The translations under genes were made by a program, and so were the position numbers. A model generated the notes under the pieces. The model had not been told where the DNA came from. It ran no database searches and was given only the letters and a program-made list of their open reading frames with translations. 64,000 bases of DNA from DATMER01 sp963741305. Lineage in GTDB: Bacteria > Acidobacteriota > Thermoanaerobaculia > Multivoradales > UBA5704. The DNA lies in the NCBI GenBank assembly GCA_963741305.1, contig CAVUHL010000003.1, positions 5,456,001 through 5,520,000 of the forward strand. The letters are read 5' to 3'. This document shows, in pieces, positions 42,704-50,521 of this stretch (its first letter is position 1; each line of letters starts with the position of its first letter).

Positions 42704-43126
42704 ATGCCGAGACGCTTGGTTCTAGGCTTTCTGCTGGTCTGGAGCGCCTTCATGTTCCTGGCGCACCTCCAGAAGGCGCTCGCCAACTACGACCGCCGGA
42801 ACGTCTTCTTCAGCGATCCGGTCCAGTGGCGGTTCGGCATGCCGCAGATCAACGTCCTGGAGCGGTGCTTCGCCGAGGCGCGTCCGCTCATCCCCCCGGG
42901 CAGCGTGATCGTCTTCACCTCCCCCGGCCCGCCGGAGGCCGAGTTCTTCCGCTGGCGCTGGGCGGCCTATGGATTGCCCGAGTACGACGTCATCCAGCCG
43001 GAGATGCCACGGGCGGCCGAGATGGCCGAGTACCTGATTTCCCACCGGGTGCCGATCCGGCTACCCCGTGCGAAGCTGGTTAAGAAGCTCTCCGGCTGCC
43101 AGCTCTTCCGGGTCCAGCCCCTGTGA
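42704..43126 (+). CDS. Hypothetical membrane-anchored protein
   Basis: 140 residues. A single N-terminal membrane segment (LVLGFLLVWSAFMFLAHL, about 5-22), then a globular part with LIPPGSVIVFTSPGPPEAEFFRWRWAAYGLPEYDVI. No family recognised. It overlaps the next gene by GTGA (43123-43126) and diverges from the methyltransferase gene. It may be the accessory part of the membrane glycosyltransferase-like protein encoded next. Confidence 0.68.
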   Translation: MPRRLVLGFLLVWSAFMFLAHLQKALANYDRRNVFFSDPVQWRFGMPQINVLERCFAEARPLIPPGSVIVFTSPGPPEAEFFRWRWAAYGLPEYDVIQPEMPRAAEMAEYLISHRVPIRLPRAKLVKKLSGCQLFRVQPL

Positions 43127-44424
43127 GCGCGTTCTTTCTCGCCGTCTTTCTGGCACTGGCCGGCCGTGTGCTGCCGGTCTCCCGGTGGACCGTGCGCTTC
43201 ATGGCGGGCGCGGTGATCTTCCATTTGCTGCTGACGGCGTACGACTTCGCGGGGATCAGGTGGGGGTGGTGGGTGGTGGCGCTGCCTCTGATGGTGCTCG
43301 CCGGTCTCGGAGGAAGAAGGACGGCAAGGACACCAGGGACGGCAAGGACTCCGGATTGGGGAGACGGGGCGGCGTTGTTTGCCTTCTCGGCATTCGCGGC
43401 ATTCGCTCCGACCCTGTGGACCGCGACGCCGGATTTCATCTTCCACTGGGGGCTCAAGGGCCAGCGGTTCTTCCTGGCCAGGGGAATCGATTACGACTGG
43501 CTGGCGAAGGGGTGGAACTGGGTGATCCATCCGGACTACCCGAACCTGTTGCCTGAGCTGTTCGCCGGGACCGCGCTCCTGGACGGACGGTTCGAGGCTT
43601 CGCCCCAGATGCTCTGGTCGGTAATCTTTTTCGCGCTGATCCTCGTCTCGGGCCGCGAAGCGCTTAGGCAGACGGAGACGCCCCGCCCGTTCGCCCCAGC
43701 GGGGCTGGCCATCGCGGCTTTCGCCCTGGCTGGCTTCGGAATCGTGCACCGCATGGCCGGCGCCGCGGATTGGATGCCGGCCCTCGCCTTGGCGGCGGCC
43801 CTCCCCGCCCTGCTCCGGCCTGCCGACCGCGAAGGGGATTGGGAGGTGGGCATCGCCGCCGCCTTTGCCGCCGCCTCCAAGATCGAGGGCATGCCCCTGG
43901 CCGCCTTTCTGATCGGCGTTCAGTTTCTAAGGCGTAAGGAAATTGGAGCGGCCCTCCGGTTGGGGCTGCCCACCGCGGCCGTGGCGGGGACCTGGGCAAT
44001 CCAGACCTTCCGCCACGGGCTCTACCAGAAATTCAACTCGGGGACGTTCGACCTCGGCCGGGCGCCGGAGGTGCTGCGCGGACTGGCCGTGAGCGCAGGC
44101 TGGAAGGAGAGCTGGCACGGGCTCACGCTGGTGCTGCTCGCGGTGCCGCTCCTGCTGCTCCCCCGCCGCACGCGGGCAGCCGGGGCCGTGACCGCGCTGC
44201 AGCTCCTCTTCTACCTGTGGACTTACTTGTCTTCGGCGGTGGATACCGAGTACCAGGTCATCGCCAGCTTCCCGCGGCTGGCGATGCACCTGTTCCCGGC
44301 GGTCGTGGTAGCGGGGGCAGTGGCGTTGGGGAGGGGGGCCTCCCTACCGCGGCGTTGCCCTGGCCAGGTTGCTGTACTTGGAAGAGCCCGAATCTCCGGC
44401 GGCCCGCACGCGGAAGACGTATAG
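43123..44424 (+). CDS. Multi-pass membrane protein, GT-C-like
   Basis: 433 residues from GTG 43123 with about ten membrane helices; TPDFIFHWGLKGQRFFLARGIDYDWLAKG resembles the first large loop of GT-C enzymes (with an HWGLKG motif). A GGAC-type microrepeat (about 43311-43352) is translated in frame as GRRTARTPGTARTPDW. The final ~27 residues overlap the convergent metalloprotease gene (44344-44424) and may not be native. Function unknown. Confidence 0.7.
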   Translation: MSAFFLAVFLALAGRVLPVSRWTVRFMAGAVIFHLLLTAYDFAGIRWGWWVVALPLMVLAGLGGRRTARTPGTARTPDWGDGAALFAFSAFAAFAPTLWTATPDFIFHWGLKGQRFFLARGIDYDWLAKGWNWVIHPDYPNLLPELFAGTALLDGRFEASPQMLWSVIFFALILVSGREALRQTETPRPFAPAGLAIAAFALAGFGIVHRMAGAADWMPALALAAALPALLRPADREGDWEVGIAAAFAAASKIEGMPLAAFLIGVQFLRRKEIGAALRLGLPTAAVAGTWAIQTFRHGLYQKFNSGTFDLGRAPEVLRGLAVSAGWKESWHGLTLVLLAVPLLLLPRRTRAAGAVTALQLLFYLWTYLSSAVDTEYQVIASFPRLAMHLFPAVVVAGAVALGRGASLPRRCPGQVAVLGRARISGGPHAEDV

Positions 44425-45828
44425 CTTTCCGCGGGTCAGGCCGGTCACCACGGCCGAGGTGCTCCCGGCAGGCACGGTCAGCACCTCACGGAACTTGCCG
44501 CCCTTGCCCTTGACCTCGATCCCGAAGCCCGTCTCGGCGGACGAGTTGTCCTTCCAGGAGAGCTTCACCTCGGTGCCGGACTCCGCCCGGGCGACGAGCT
44601 TCGTCGGGGCCGTCAGGCTCGCACCCCCGCCGCCGCTCAACGGGTAGATGGCGGCGGCCGCGGCCTTGTCGTCGGCGCTCAGGCGGGCACCGCGGCCGTC
44701 ATTCGCGGCCCTGGCGAACATCAGGGAGTCGCGGCCGAGCGCGTGCCCGATCCCGAGCGTGTGCCCGAGCTCGTGCGCGAAGATCTCCTCCGCCACCTTC
44801 GGGTTGTCCTTGAAGTAGCACTCGGTGCCGTCGTTGGTCACGATGTCGGCCTCGACCGCCTGGTGCCAGGACTTGCCGCCCCACCTGCGGGTCGAGCTGA
44901 AGAAGAACGGCCCGCCGACCGCGATGACTCCGCCCTCGCCACAGGAAAAGGTCCCCTCGGCCTCGTCGCCCCGCGGATCGTTGAAGAGGATGGAATTGAC
45001 GCCGTCGTCATGATCGAGGCCTGCTCCGGACGTGGTCGTCCCGTCGTAGGAGTAGCGGATGTTCGAGCCCGCGTCGTTGCTCCAGGCATCGAGGGCGACC
45101 TTGAACGCCGCAATCGAAGGCTCGATGCCGAGCCCCGGCTGGCCGCTGACGTGAACCTTCCAGGAGACGCCCTGGCCGGAGTCGAAGCTGAACCAGCGGA
45201 TGGGCGTGCCCTCTTCGGTCTCCATGTGGGTAAAGGAGCCCGTGGCCTGCTCCAGCTCCTGCGGGGAGACGTCGAGCACGTAGTCGCGCTCGCGGCGGAA
45301 CCCCTCGCCCCGGTCGGAGGACCAGTCGGAGAAGCGCTCGAAGTCGCGGATCATGTCGCGCTTGGCCTCGAGCCCGGCCGGGCCGACTTCGAAGGCGTCG
45401 GAGAAGTCGCGCACGGCCACATCCCGGCCGCCGACCTGGCGGCGGTGAAAGGCGCCGAGCATCAGGTGGAGGATGCGGTAGGTCCCGTCCTCCGCCGGAC
45501 GAAGGAAGAGCATCGCCGTCTCGCCCTCGTAGAACTGGGGAGCGCCGAAGACCTTGAGGCCGACGCCGTCCGGCCGGATGCCCCCGGGGACCCGCACCAC
45601 GATCGTGCTGCCCGGAAGATCGCCCTTGACCAGGCGCTCGACCTCGACCAGATAGTCGGTGGCGGGACGCCCATTCATGAGAGCGGGCTCCGACGCGGCG
45701 ACCCGCACCTCGGCCACGGCTGCCGACTGGTCGACCAGGGTCTGGTCGGAAACCATCTTATAGGTGGTAGCGGCAGCCGGCAGGGCCGGCAGCAGGGCGA
45801 GGAATAGGAACAAACGAGCGAGCTTCAT
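44344..45828 (-). CDS. Secreted matrixin-like metalloprotease with C-terminal FN3 domain
   Basis: 494 residues from ATG 45828 with GGAGG upstream. Signal peptide 1-20 (LFLFLALLPALPAAA). The zinc-binding HELGHTLGIGH lies at 352-362, followed by a Met (SLMFARA) as in metzincin Met-turns. The mid region has GEGGVIAVGGPFFFSS. A fibronectin type III domain (about 405-494) ends SNLARATPR. It is probably exported to cut peptides outside the cell. The N-terminal ~200 residues are a prodomain-like region without recognisable motif. Confidence 0.87.
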   Translation of the reverse strand: MKLARLFLFLALLPALPAAATTYKMVSDQTLVDQSAAVAEVRVAASEPALMNGRPATDYLVEVERLVKGDLPGSTIVVRVPGGIRPDGVGLKVFGAPQFYEGETAMLFLRPAEDGTYRILHLMLGAFHRRQVGGRDVAVRDFSDAFEVGPAGLEAKRDMIRDFERFSDWSSDRGEGFRRERDYVLDVSPQELEQATGSFTHMETEEGTPIRWFSFDSGQGVSWKVHVSGQPGLGIEPSIAAFKVALDAWSNDAGSNIRYSYDGTTTSGAGLDHDDGVNSILFNDPRGDEAEGTFSCGEGGVIAVGGPFFFSSTRRWGGKSWHQAVEADIVTNDGTECYFKDNPKVAEEIFAHELGHTLGIGHALGRDSLMFARAANDGRGARLSADDKAAAAAIYPLSGGGGASLTAPTKLVARAESGTEVKLSWKDNSSAETGFGIEVKGKGGKFREVLTVPAGSTSAVVTGLTRGKLYVFRVRAAGDSGSSKYSNLARATPR

Positions 45829-45931
45829 GGAGACCTCCGTGCTCGGGAGAAACGACCAGGTTGTACGGCTGGCACGAGCCACCACGGAGGGAAACAGGGG
45901 GCTGGGAAGGGTTATTTCGGGAGCCCCTCCC

Positions 45932-46306
45932 CTACTCAGACTTCGTTGCCGTGCTCTTGCTTTCGGAGGAAGTGGCGCTGGTGGAAGAGCTCTCGCTCTT
46001 GCTCTCCGACGCGCCTTCCGACTTGCCCTCGGATTTGGCCTCGCTCTTGCTCTCGACCTTACCCGCCGAGCTGCTCTCCGACTCGCCCCTGGACTTGCTC
46101 TCCGAGCTGCCCGAAATGCCGCTCTTCTTGTCGGCGTAGTCGGTCTTGTAGAAGCCGCTCCCCTTGAACTGGAAGGAGGGAGCGGAGATCAGCTTGCGGA
46201 CCTCGCCGCCGCATTGCGGACAGGCCGCCAAGGGCCCGTCAGACATGCGCTGCAGCCACTCCGTCCTCTTGCCACACTGGAGGCACTCGTACTCATAAAT
46301 CGGCAT
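45932..46306 (-). CDS. FmdB-family zinc-ribbon protein with low-complexity tail
   Basis: 124 residues. MPIYEYECLQCGKRTEWLQ and CPQCGGEVRKLISAPSFQFKGSGFYKTDY are the two CxxC halves of the FmdB ribbon (1-70). The remaining ~55 residues are only Ser, Glu, Lys, Ala, Thr and Gly (ESKSEGASESKSESSS), probably disordered. FmdB proteins are putative regulators; function is unresolved. Confidence 0.88.
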   Translation of the reverse strand: MPIYEYECLQCGKRTEWLQRMSDGPLAACPQCGGEVRKLISAPSFQFKGSGFYKTDYADKKSGISGSSESKSRGESESSSAGKVESKSEAKSEGKSEGASESKSESSSTSATSSESKSTATKSE

Positions 46307-46325
46307 TCAGCTCGCTCCCTGACTT

Positions 46326-47132
46326 TTATCCACCGAAGCGGTCGCCGGTGGTCTTGAACCGGATCTTGATGGCCCCGGTGCTCTCCTCCCGCCTGGGCTC
46401 GGGCGTCACGGCCACGGGCCGGATGAGCTGGAGCACCTGGAAGGCATACATCACCTTGGCGTTGTCCGCCGCTGCGTGGGGCCCCTGGGTGCAGACGTCG
46501 AACAGGCTCCGCCGTCCGTCCACCAGGGTGAGGAGCCTGAACTCGTCACCATCCAGGGCGGCCTCGATCAGGTCCTCCATCCGATAACACGGTTCGAAGA
46601 CCGTCTCTTTCCGGCCCAGGCGGGCAGCCAGGGCCTTGGCGTTGGGAGCGCGCTTGATCCCCTGGAGGATGACCTGCCGCATCGGGAGCTGGATGCGCAC
46701 CGAGTCGGGCTCCCGGAAATCGCCGATGCTGAAGATCACGGCGCCGTCCTGCCAGTAGAAGAGGCTCCAGACCACCTCCTCGATCTGCTGCCGGATGGCG
46801 CGGTAGATCTCGGCGGGCGAGAGGATGCCGCCCTCGATGAGCAGCACGCCATAGCGCTTCTGGAGCCGCTCGCGCTCGAGCATGGTCTCCTCGAAGACCT
46901 CCGGCGTCAGCGTGCCGCTGCGCAGCAGGTACTTGCCGAGGCTGTCCTCCCGGTCTGACGAGGAGGCATGCACGACATTCCCTTCCTTGATGTAGACACT
47001 CTTCATCACCCCATCCCGGGTGGCCTCGATCACGCCCGGCACCTGGAAGCGATGGATGGTGTATAGGATCTCCGGCAGCGCAGTCTGCGACAGGTCGCCC
47101 CGGTATTGAAAGCTATGCTCGACGGTCGCCAA
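46326..47132 (-). CDS. DUF4388 domain protein
   Basis: 268 residues from TTG 47132 with GGAGGAG five bases upstream. The N-terminal DUF4388 region (FQYRGDLSQTALPEILYTIHRFQVPGVIEATRD, KSVYIKEGNVVHASSSDREDSLGKYLL) is followed by a second DUF4388-like helical unit (about 90-200, YGVLLIEGGILSPAEIYRAI, VVWSLFYWQDGAVIF). Such proteins are common in Acidobacteria and delta-proteobacteria as predicted signalling components. It is divergent from moeA, with 81 bases between starts. Confidence 0.8.
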   Translation of the reverse strand: MATVEHSFQYRGDLSQTALPEILYTIHRFQVPGVIEATRDGVMKSVYIKEGNVVHASSSDREDSLGKYLLRSGTLTPEVFEETMLERERLQKRYGVLLIEGGILSPAEIYRAIRQQIEEVVWSLFYWQDGAVIFSIGDFREPDSVRIQLPMRQVILQGIKRAPNAKALAARLGRKETVFEPCYRMEDLIEAALDGDEFRLLTLVDGRRSLFDVCTQGPHAAADNAKVMYAFQVLQLIRPVAVTPEPRREESTGAIKIRFKTTGDRFGG

Positions 47133-47213
47133 GGGACTCCTCCCATGGACAGCGGACCCCAGGGTTCGGGGAGAAACTCAGGTGAAACGTCGGGCGAGTA
47201 TACCATTGCCCCC

Positions 47214-48422
47214 ATGATTCACCCGGACGAGGCCTGGCAGCGGATCGCGGCCCGGCTGGCCCCCCTGGCTCTCGAGGCTCTCCCCCGCCGTTCCGCGGAG
47301 GGGCGGGTGCTCGCCCAATCCCTGACCGCCACCGTGGACGTGCCCGGCCTGGATGTTTCCGCCATGGACGGCTATGCCCTCCCCGGCCCGGTCCCCCCGG
47401 GCGAGCCCCGGCCCGTGACAGGCACGGTCATGGCTGGAGATGCGCCTGGCTTCCGTCTGGAACCACCAGGCGTAGCCCGGATCATGACCGGCGCCCCGGT
47501 TCCGCTGGGCGCCGACCGGGTGATACCGGTCGAGCAGACCCATTTCGGCGATACGGGGAAGGAGACCGTCGTCTTCCGTGCCGAGGTTCCGGCTGGAGCC
47601 CACATCCGCCGTCAAGGCGAGGTGCTCCGGACTGGAGATCCTCTTTTATCGGCCGGCACCCTCCTCACACCCGGTGCCCTGGGATTGATCGCCACGCACG
47701 GCTATCCCGAAGTCCCCGTGCACCGGGCACCGGCCGTGGCAATCCTCACGACCGGTGACGAGGTGGTGCCGCCCGAAACCGAGCCCGCGCCGGGCCAGCT
47801 CCGGGACTCCCACACCGACTTCCTGCTGGCCGCCGGCAGCCGGATCGGGCTCCGCTTCGAGGCCCTGGGCATCGCGCCGGATCGGGTAAGCGAGCTGAGG
47901 GCGCTCGTGGAACGGGGGCTCCGCTCGGACGTCCTCCTCCTCTGCGGCGGCGTCTCCATGGGAGAGCTGGACCTGGTCGAAGGAGTGCTTGCCGAGCTCG
48001 GCTGTCAGGCGCATTTCGATGCAGTGGCCATCCAGCCCGGCAAGCCCTTTGTCTTCGCGACGCACCCCGGGGGACTGGTCTTCGGCCTCCCCGGCAACCC
48101 GGCCTCGGTCATGGTGGCCTTCTGGCTGTTCGTCCGCCCTGCCCTCAGGATGCTGATGGGGATCGAGGACGGCTGGTGGTCCGGCGCGCTCGCTGGGACG
48201 CTAGCCGCGCCGCTCCCGGGCTCGAAGAGCCGGGAGCGCTTCCTTTCCGCGGAGGTCAGAATCCGGGAAGGCCGCCTTTTCGTGACTCCCCGCCCACCCA
48301 AGGGCTCCCACGACCTGGCCGCCTACGGCGTGGGCACGGCGCTGGTGAGGATCCGGGCGGGAGCGGAGCCGGCGGAGGCGGGGGAAAGGTGCGAGGTGCT
48401 GTTCGTGATGAATTCACCCTAA
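47214..48422 (+). CDS. moeA: Molybdopterin molybdenumtransferase
   Basis: 402 residues. Family motifs: VDVPGLDVSAMDGYAL (about 43-58), ARIMTGAPVPLGADRVIPVEQ, AILTTGDEVVPP, LRDSHTDFL, LLLCGGVSMGELDLV, QPGKPFVFATHPGGLVFGLPGNPASVMV, and a domain-IV C-terminus. It inserts molybdate into adenylylated molybdopterin. No other molybdenum cofactor genes are near. Upstream in-frame codons lack a good start. Confidence 0.94.
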   Translation: MIHPDEAWQRIAARLAPLALEALPRRSAEGRVLAQSLTATVDVPGLDVSAMDGYALPGPVPPGEPRPVTGTVMAGDAPGFRLEPPGVARIMTGAPVPLGADRVIPVEQTHFGDTGKETVVFRAEVPAGAHIRRQGEVLRTGDPLLSAGTLLTPGALGLIATHGYPEVPVHRAPAVAILTTGDEVVPPETEPAPGQLRDSHTDFLLAAGSRIGLRFEALGIAPDRVSELRALVERGLRSDVLLLCGGVSMGELDLVEGVLAELGCQAHFDAVAIQPGKPFVFATHPGGLVFGLPGNPASVMVAFWLFVRPALRMLMGIEDGWWSGALAGTLAAPLPGSKSRERFLSAEVRIREGRLFVTPRPPKGSHDLAAYGVGTALVRIRAGAEPAEAGERCEVLFVMNSP

Positions 48423-48612
48423 TTGCGACGAATAGATAAAATACACTTGCCTTATTCGGAGGCAAGAAGCATGATCGCCCCTCCCTAAGAGATCTTCTCG
48501 ATACTTCGGCAGTACAACCCCTGGTGGTGGCCGTGCATTGGGCGAAGGCGGGCGACAGGGTGGCGGCGAAGATTCCGGCGAAGGCGAAGGCCTGCAGCAA
48601 AGTTCTTCTCAT
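48256..48612 (-). pseudogene. Orphan signal peptide, probably remnant of a secreted-protein gene
   Basis: From ATG 48612, with GAGGGAG upstream, the frame encodes a good signal peptide (MRRTLLQAFAFAGIFAATLS, cleavage after AFAQ). After about 70 codons it degenerates and runs antisense over the end of moeA (until 48256). No family matches the rest, so I read it as a truncated 5' end next to other debris. Confidence 0.35.
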
Positions 48613-48747
48613 GGATGGCTCCCTCTGGTTCGAGCGCGGCCGGCAGGGCCGCTCCTCGGCTTCCTAACCCTAGAGGTGAGCCTCGGAAGGAAAGCGGGCC
48701 GCGAGGGGAAACGACCGGCGCAGCATGCCCGATGTAGTAGCCTTGGG

Positions 48748-49209
48748 CTCATCCCCTACAAGGACCCGGTGTCCGACTACGGCCGGCTGAACTCGGAGCT
48801 GTTCCGCGCCCTGCGGCTGGTGGTCGATACCGGCATCCACAACAAGGGCTGGAAGCGCGACCAGGTGATCGCCTACATGCGCGAGAACGACGTCAACGAA
48901 GTTGTCGCGCAGACGGAAAACAATCGTTACATTGCGCGGCCGGCGCAGGCGCTGGCCTACAAAATGGGGCAACTGAAGATCCGCGAGCTGCGGGAGCGCA
49001 GGACGCAGTTCGGAGCGCGCTTCGACATCAAGGCCTTCCACGACATCATTCTGAGCGGCGGACCGCTGCCGCTCGACCTGCTGGAGGAGCGCGTGGACGG
49101 CTGGACCAAGAGCCAGCTGCAGCCGTATGCTGCTCAGCGTGCGTCGCCGTTTGAGAGGAGGAGAGCCACCGTCATTCGCGACGACTCTCTTTTCTCATCC
49201 TCTTCGTAA
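48748..49209 (+). pseudogene. C-terminal fragment of a DUF885-type protein
   Basis: The frame from about 48748 reads YKDPVSDYGRLNSELFRALR, LVVDTGIHNKGWKRDQVIAYM, ARPAQALAYKMGQLKIRELR and FDIKAFHDIILSGGPLPLDLLEERV, which I recognise as the C-terminal ~130 residues of DUF885 proteins (usually about 550-600). The N-terminal three quarters, start codon and ribosome site are missing. Upstream in-frame codons are unrelated. This is a gene remnant. Confidence 0.72.
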
Positions 49210-49210
49210 C

Positions 49211-50263
49211 CTACCCGCTACATGAAAAAGCCGAGGTATCCTGCACCGGCTGCGCTGGATTCCCTTGCGAATTCGAGAACGATCGCTGTCGCCCTGTCAC
49301 CGTATCGGTCACCACGATCGTGTACTCGACGTTCGTTGTTGCCGCGAAGAAAACCCAAAACTGGTTATTGATCGTGCAACCGTTGAGCACCTTGAGCAAG
49401 ACTTCAGGATTCTGCGGATCTCCAAAGTGGAAGGCCCCACCCCTGGAAAATCCGGCCGGTGCTAGGGGAACTGCCAGTGCATTGGTCGTGCTGCCCGATG
49501 GCACCCGGAAAGTCATGGTGACTCGAAATCTTCGATCGCCACTCGCGTTGTCAATACAGAGCGTGGTCGCGTTCGGAGCACACTGACCGGTCCCCGGATT
49601 CGGAGTCTGGCTCCCGAACGTGATGTTGTCGAAACCAATCTCATTCACCGTACCGCCGAAATCGACCGAGCGGGCGATGCCTGAGAAGGACACGCCGACG
49701 GGCACCAGCGGACTGAACTGGCCGGTCGGATCCGGAGCGCCGGTGTGCTGCGTCAGCGGCAGTTGGATGGACGCTAGGACGTTGCCGGTCGCATTCGGTC
49801 CGCTGTACACGATTACCGACCCCGGAGAACTGATGGCGCTGTAGTAGAACGAGAAGCCGGTGGTGAATCCGCTGGGCACGTTCATCACCGCGGTGCCGGT
49901 CAGAAAGAAGAGGATGGTGCTGGGCGAGGGCTCGCCGCCGAAGTTGCCCGTGCCGCCAGCGTCGGCATCGATGATTGCGAGTGCGGTCGACGAGAAGGTC
50001 ACACCCAAGGCTGGCCCCAAGCCGCTGCCGTTGCCGCCCCGGCCACCGTTGTAGTAGTTGAGAACCGACTCATGATTCTGCAAACCCTCGAAGGTCAGCG
50101 TGTCACCAGTGGACACTTCTTCCACGAGGTTTCCCATTCCGGAAGCGTCCTTCGCTTCCACTTCCGGCTCCAAGGATATGCCGGGCGGATCGTCCGCCAG
50201 CACGGAGCTGGCGCAAGCTACGAGAACGATGAGAGCGAACGCGACGTGACAGGATCTGAGCAT
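49211..50263 (-). CDS. Secreted protein with PEP-CTERM-like body and Cys-containing C-terminal domain
   Basis: 350 residues from ATG 50263 (AGGAG upstream). Signal peptide about 1-24 (LRSCHVAFALIVLVACASSVLA). The middle is a beta-sandwich of the type seen in PEP-CTERM cargo, with STILFFLTGTAVMNVPSGFTTGFSFYYS and NEIGFDNITFGS. The final ~115 residues (CAPNATTLCIDNASGDRRFRV, GGAFHFGDPQNPEVLLKVLNGC, QFWVFFAATTNVEYTIVVTDT) form a domain I associate with secreted Acidobacteria proteins. No PEP-CTERM anchor follows. Role unknown. Confidence 0.75.
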   Translation of the reverse strand: MLRSCHVAFALIVLVACASSVLADDPPGISLEPEVEAKDASGMGNLVEEVSTGDTLTFEGLQNHESVLNYYNGGRGGNGSGLGPALGVTFSSTALAIIDADAGGTGNFGGEPSPSTILFFLTGTAVMNVPSGFTTGFSFYYSAISSPGSVIVYSGPNATGNVLASIQLPLTQHTGAPDPTGQFSPLVPVGVSFSGIARSVDFGGTVNEIGFDNITFGSQTPNPGTGQCAPNATTLCIDNASGDRRFRVTMTFRVPSGSTTNALAVPLAPAGFSRGGAFHFGDPQNPEVLLKVLNGCTINNQFWVFFAATTNVEYTIVVTDTVTGRQRSFSNSQGNPAQPVQDTSAFSCSG

Positions 50264-50521
50264 GGCGAGAATCTCCTTGGGGCCGGCCAGCGTAAAGGGC
50301 CTGACTTCCAACTGTGGAGCAGCTTGAAAAGACGTCTGGCGATGCAGAGCATCTCAGTTAACGTGCCTGCTGGTGTGCAGCGAGAAGCACCTCTGCAATA
50401 GGGGGCTCCTAGCTTAGCTAGTCCCAATCTCCTGAAGACACCAACCGAGACGCTTTGTTTACAGATTCAGGTCAAGAGCTCGAAAGAAGTCGGCGCTGCA
50501 GCCGTAAGCAACTCGCGTCTA
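50264..50521. other. Intergenic stretch without recognised feature
   Basis: No gene, terminator or clear promoter seen between the secreted protein and the esterase gene, both read on the minus strand. Confidence 0.4.
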
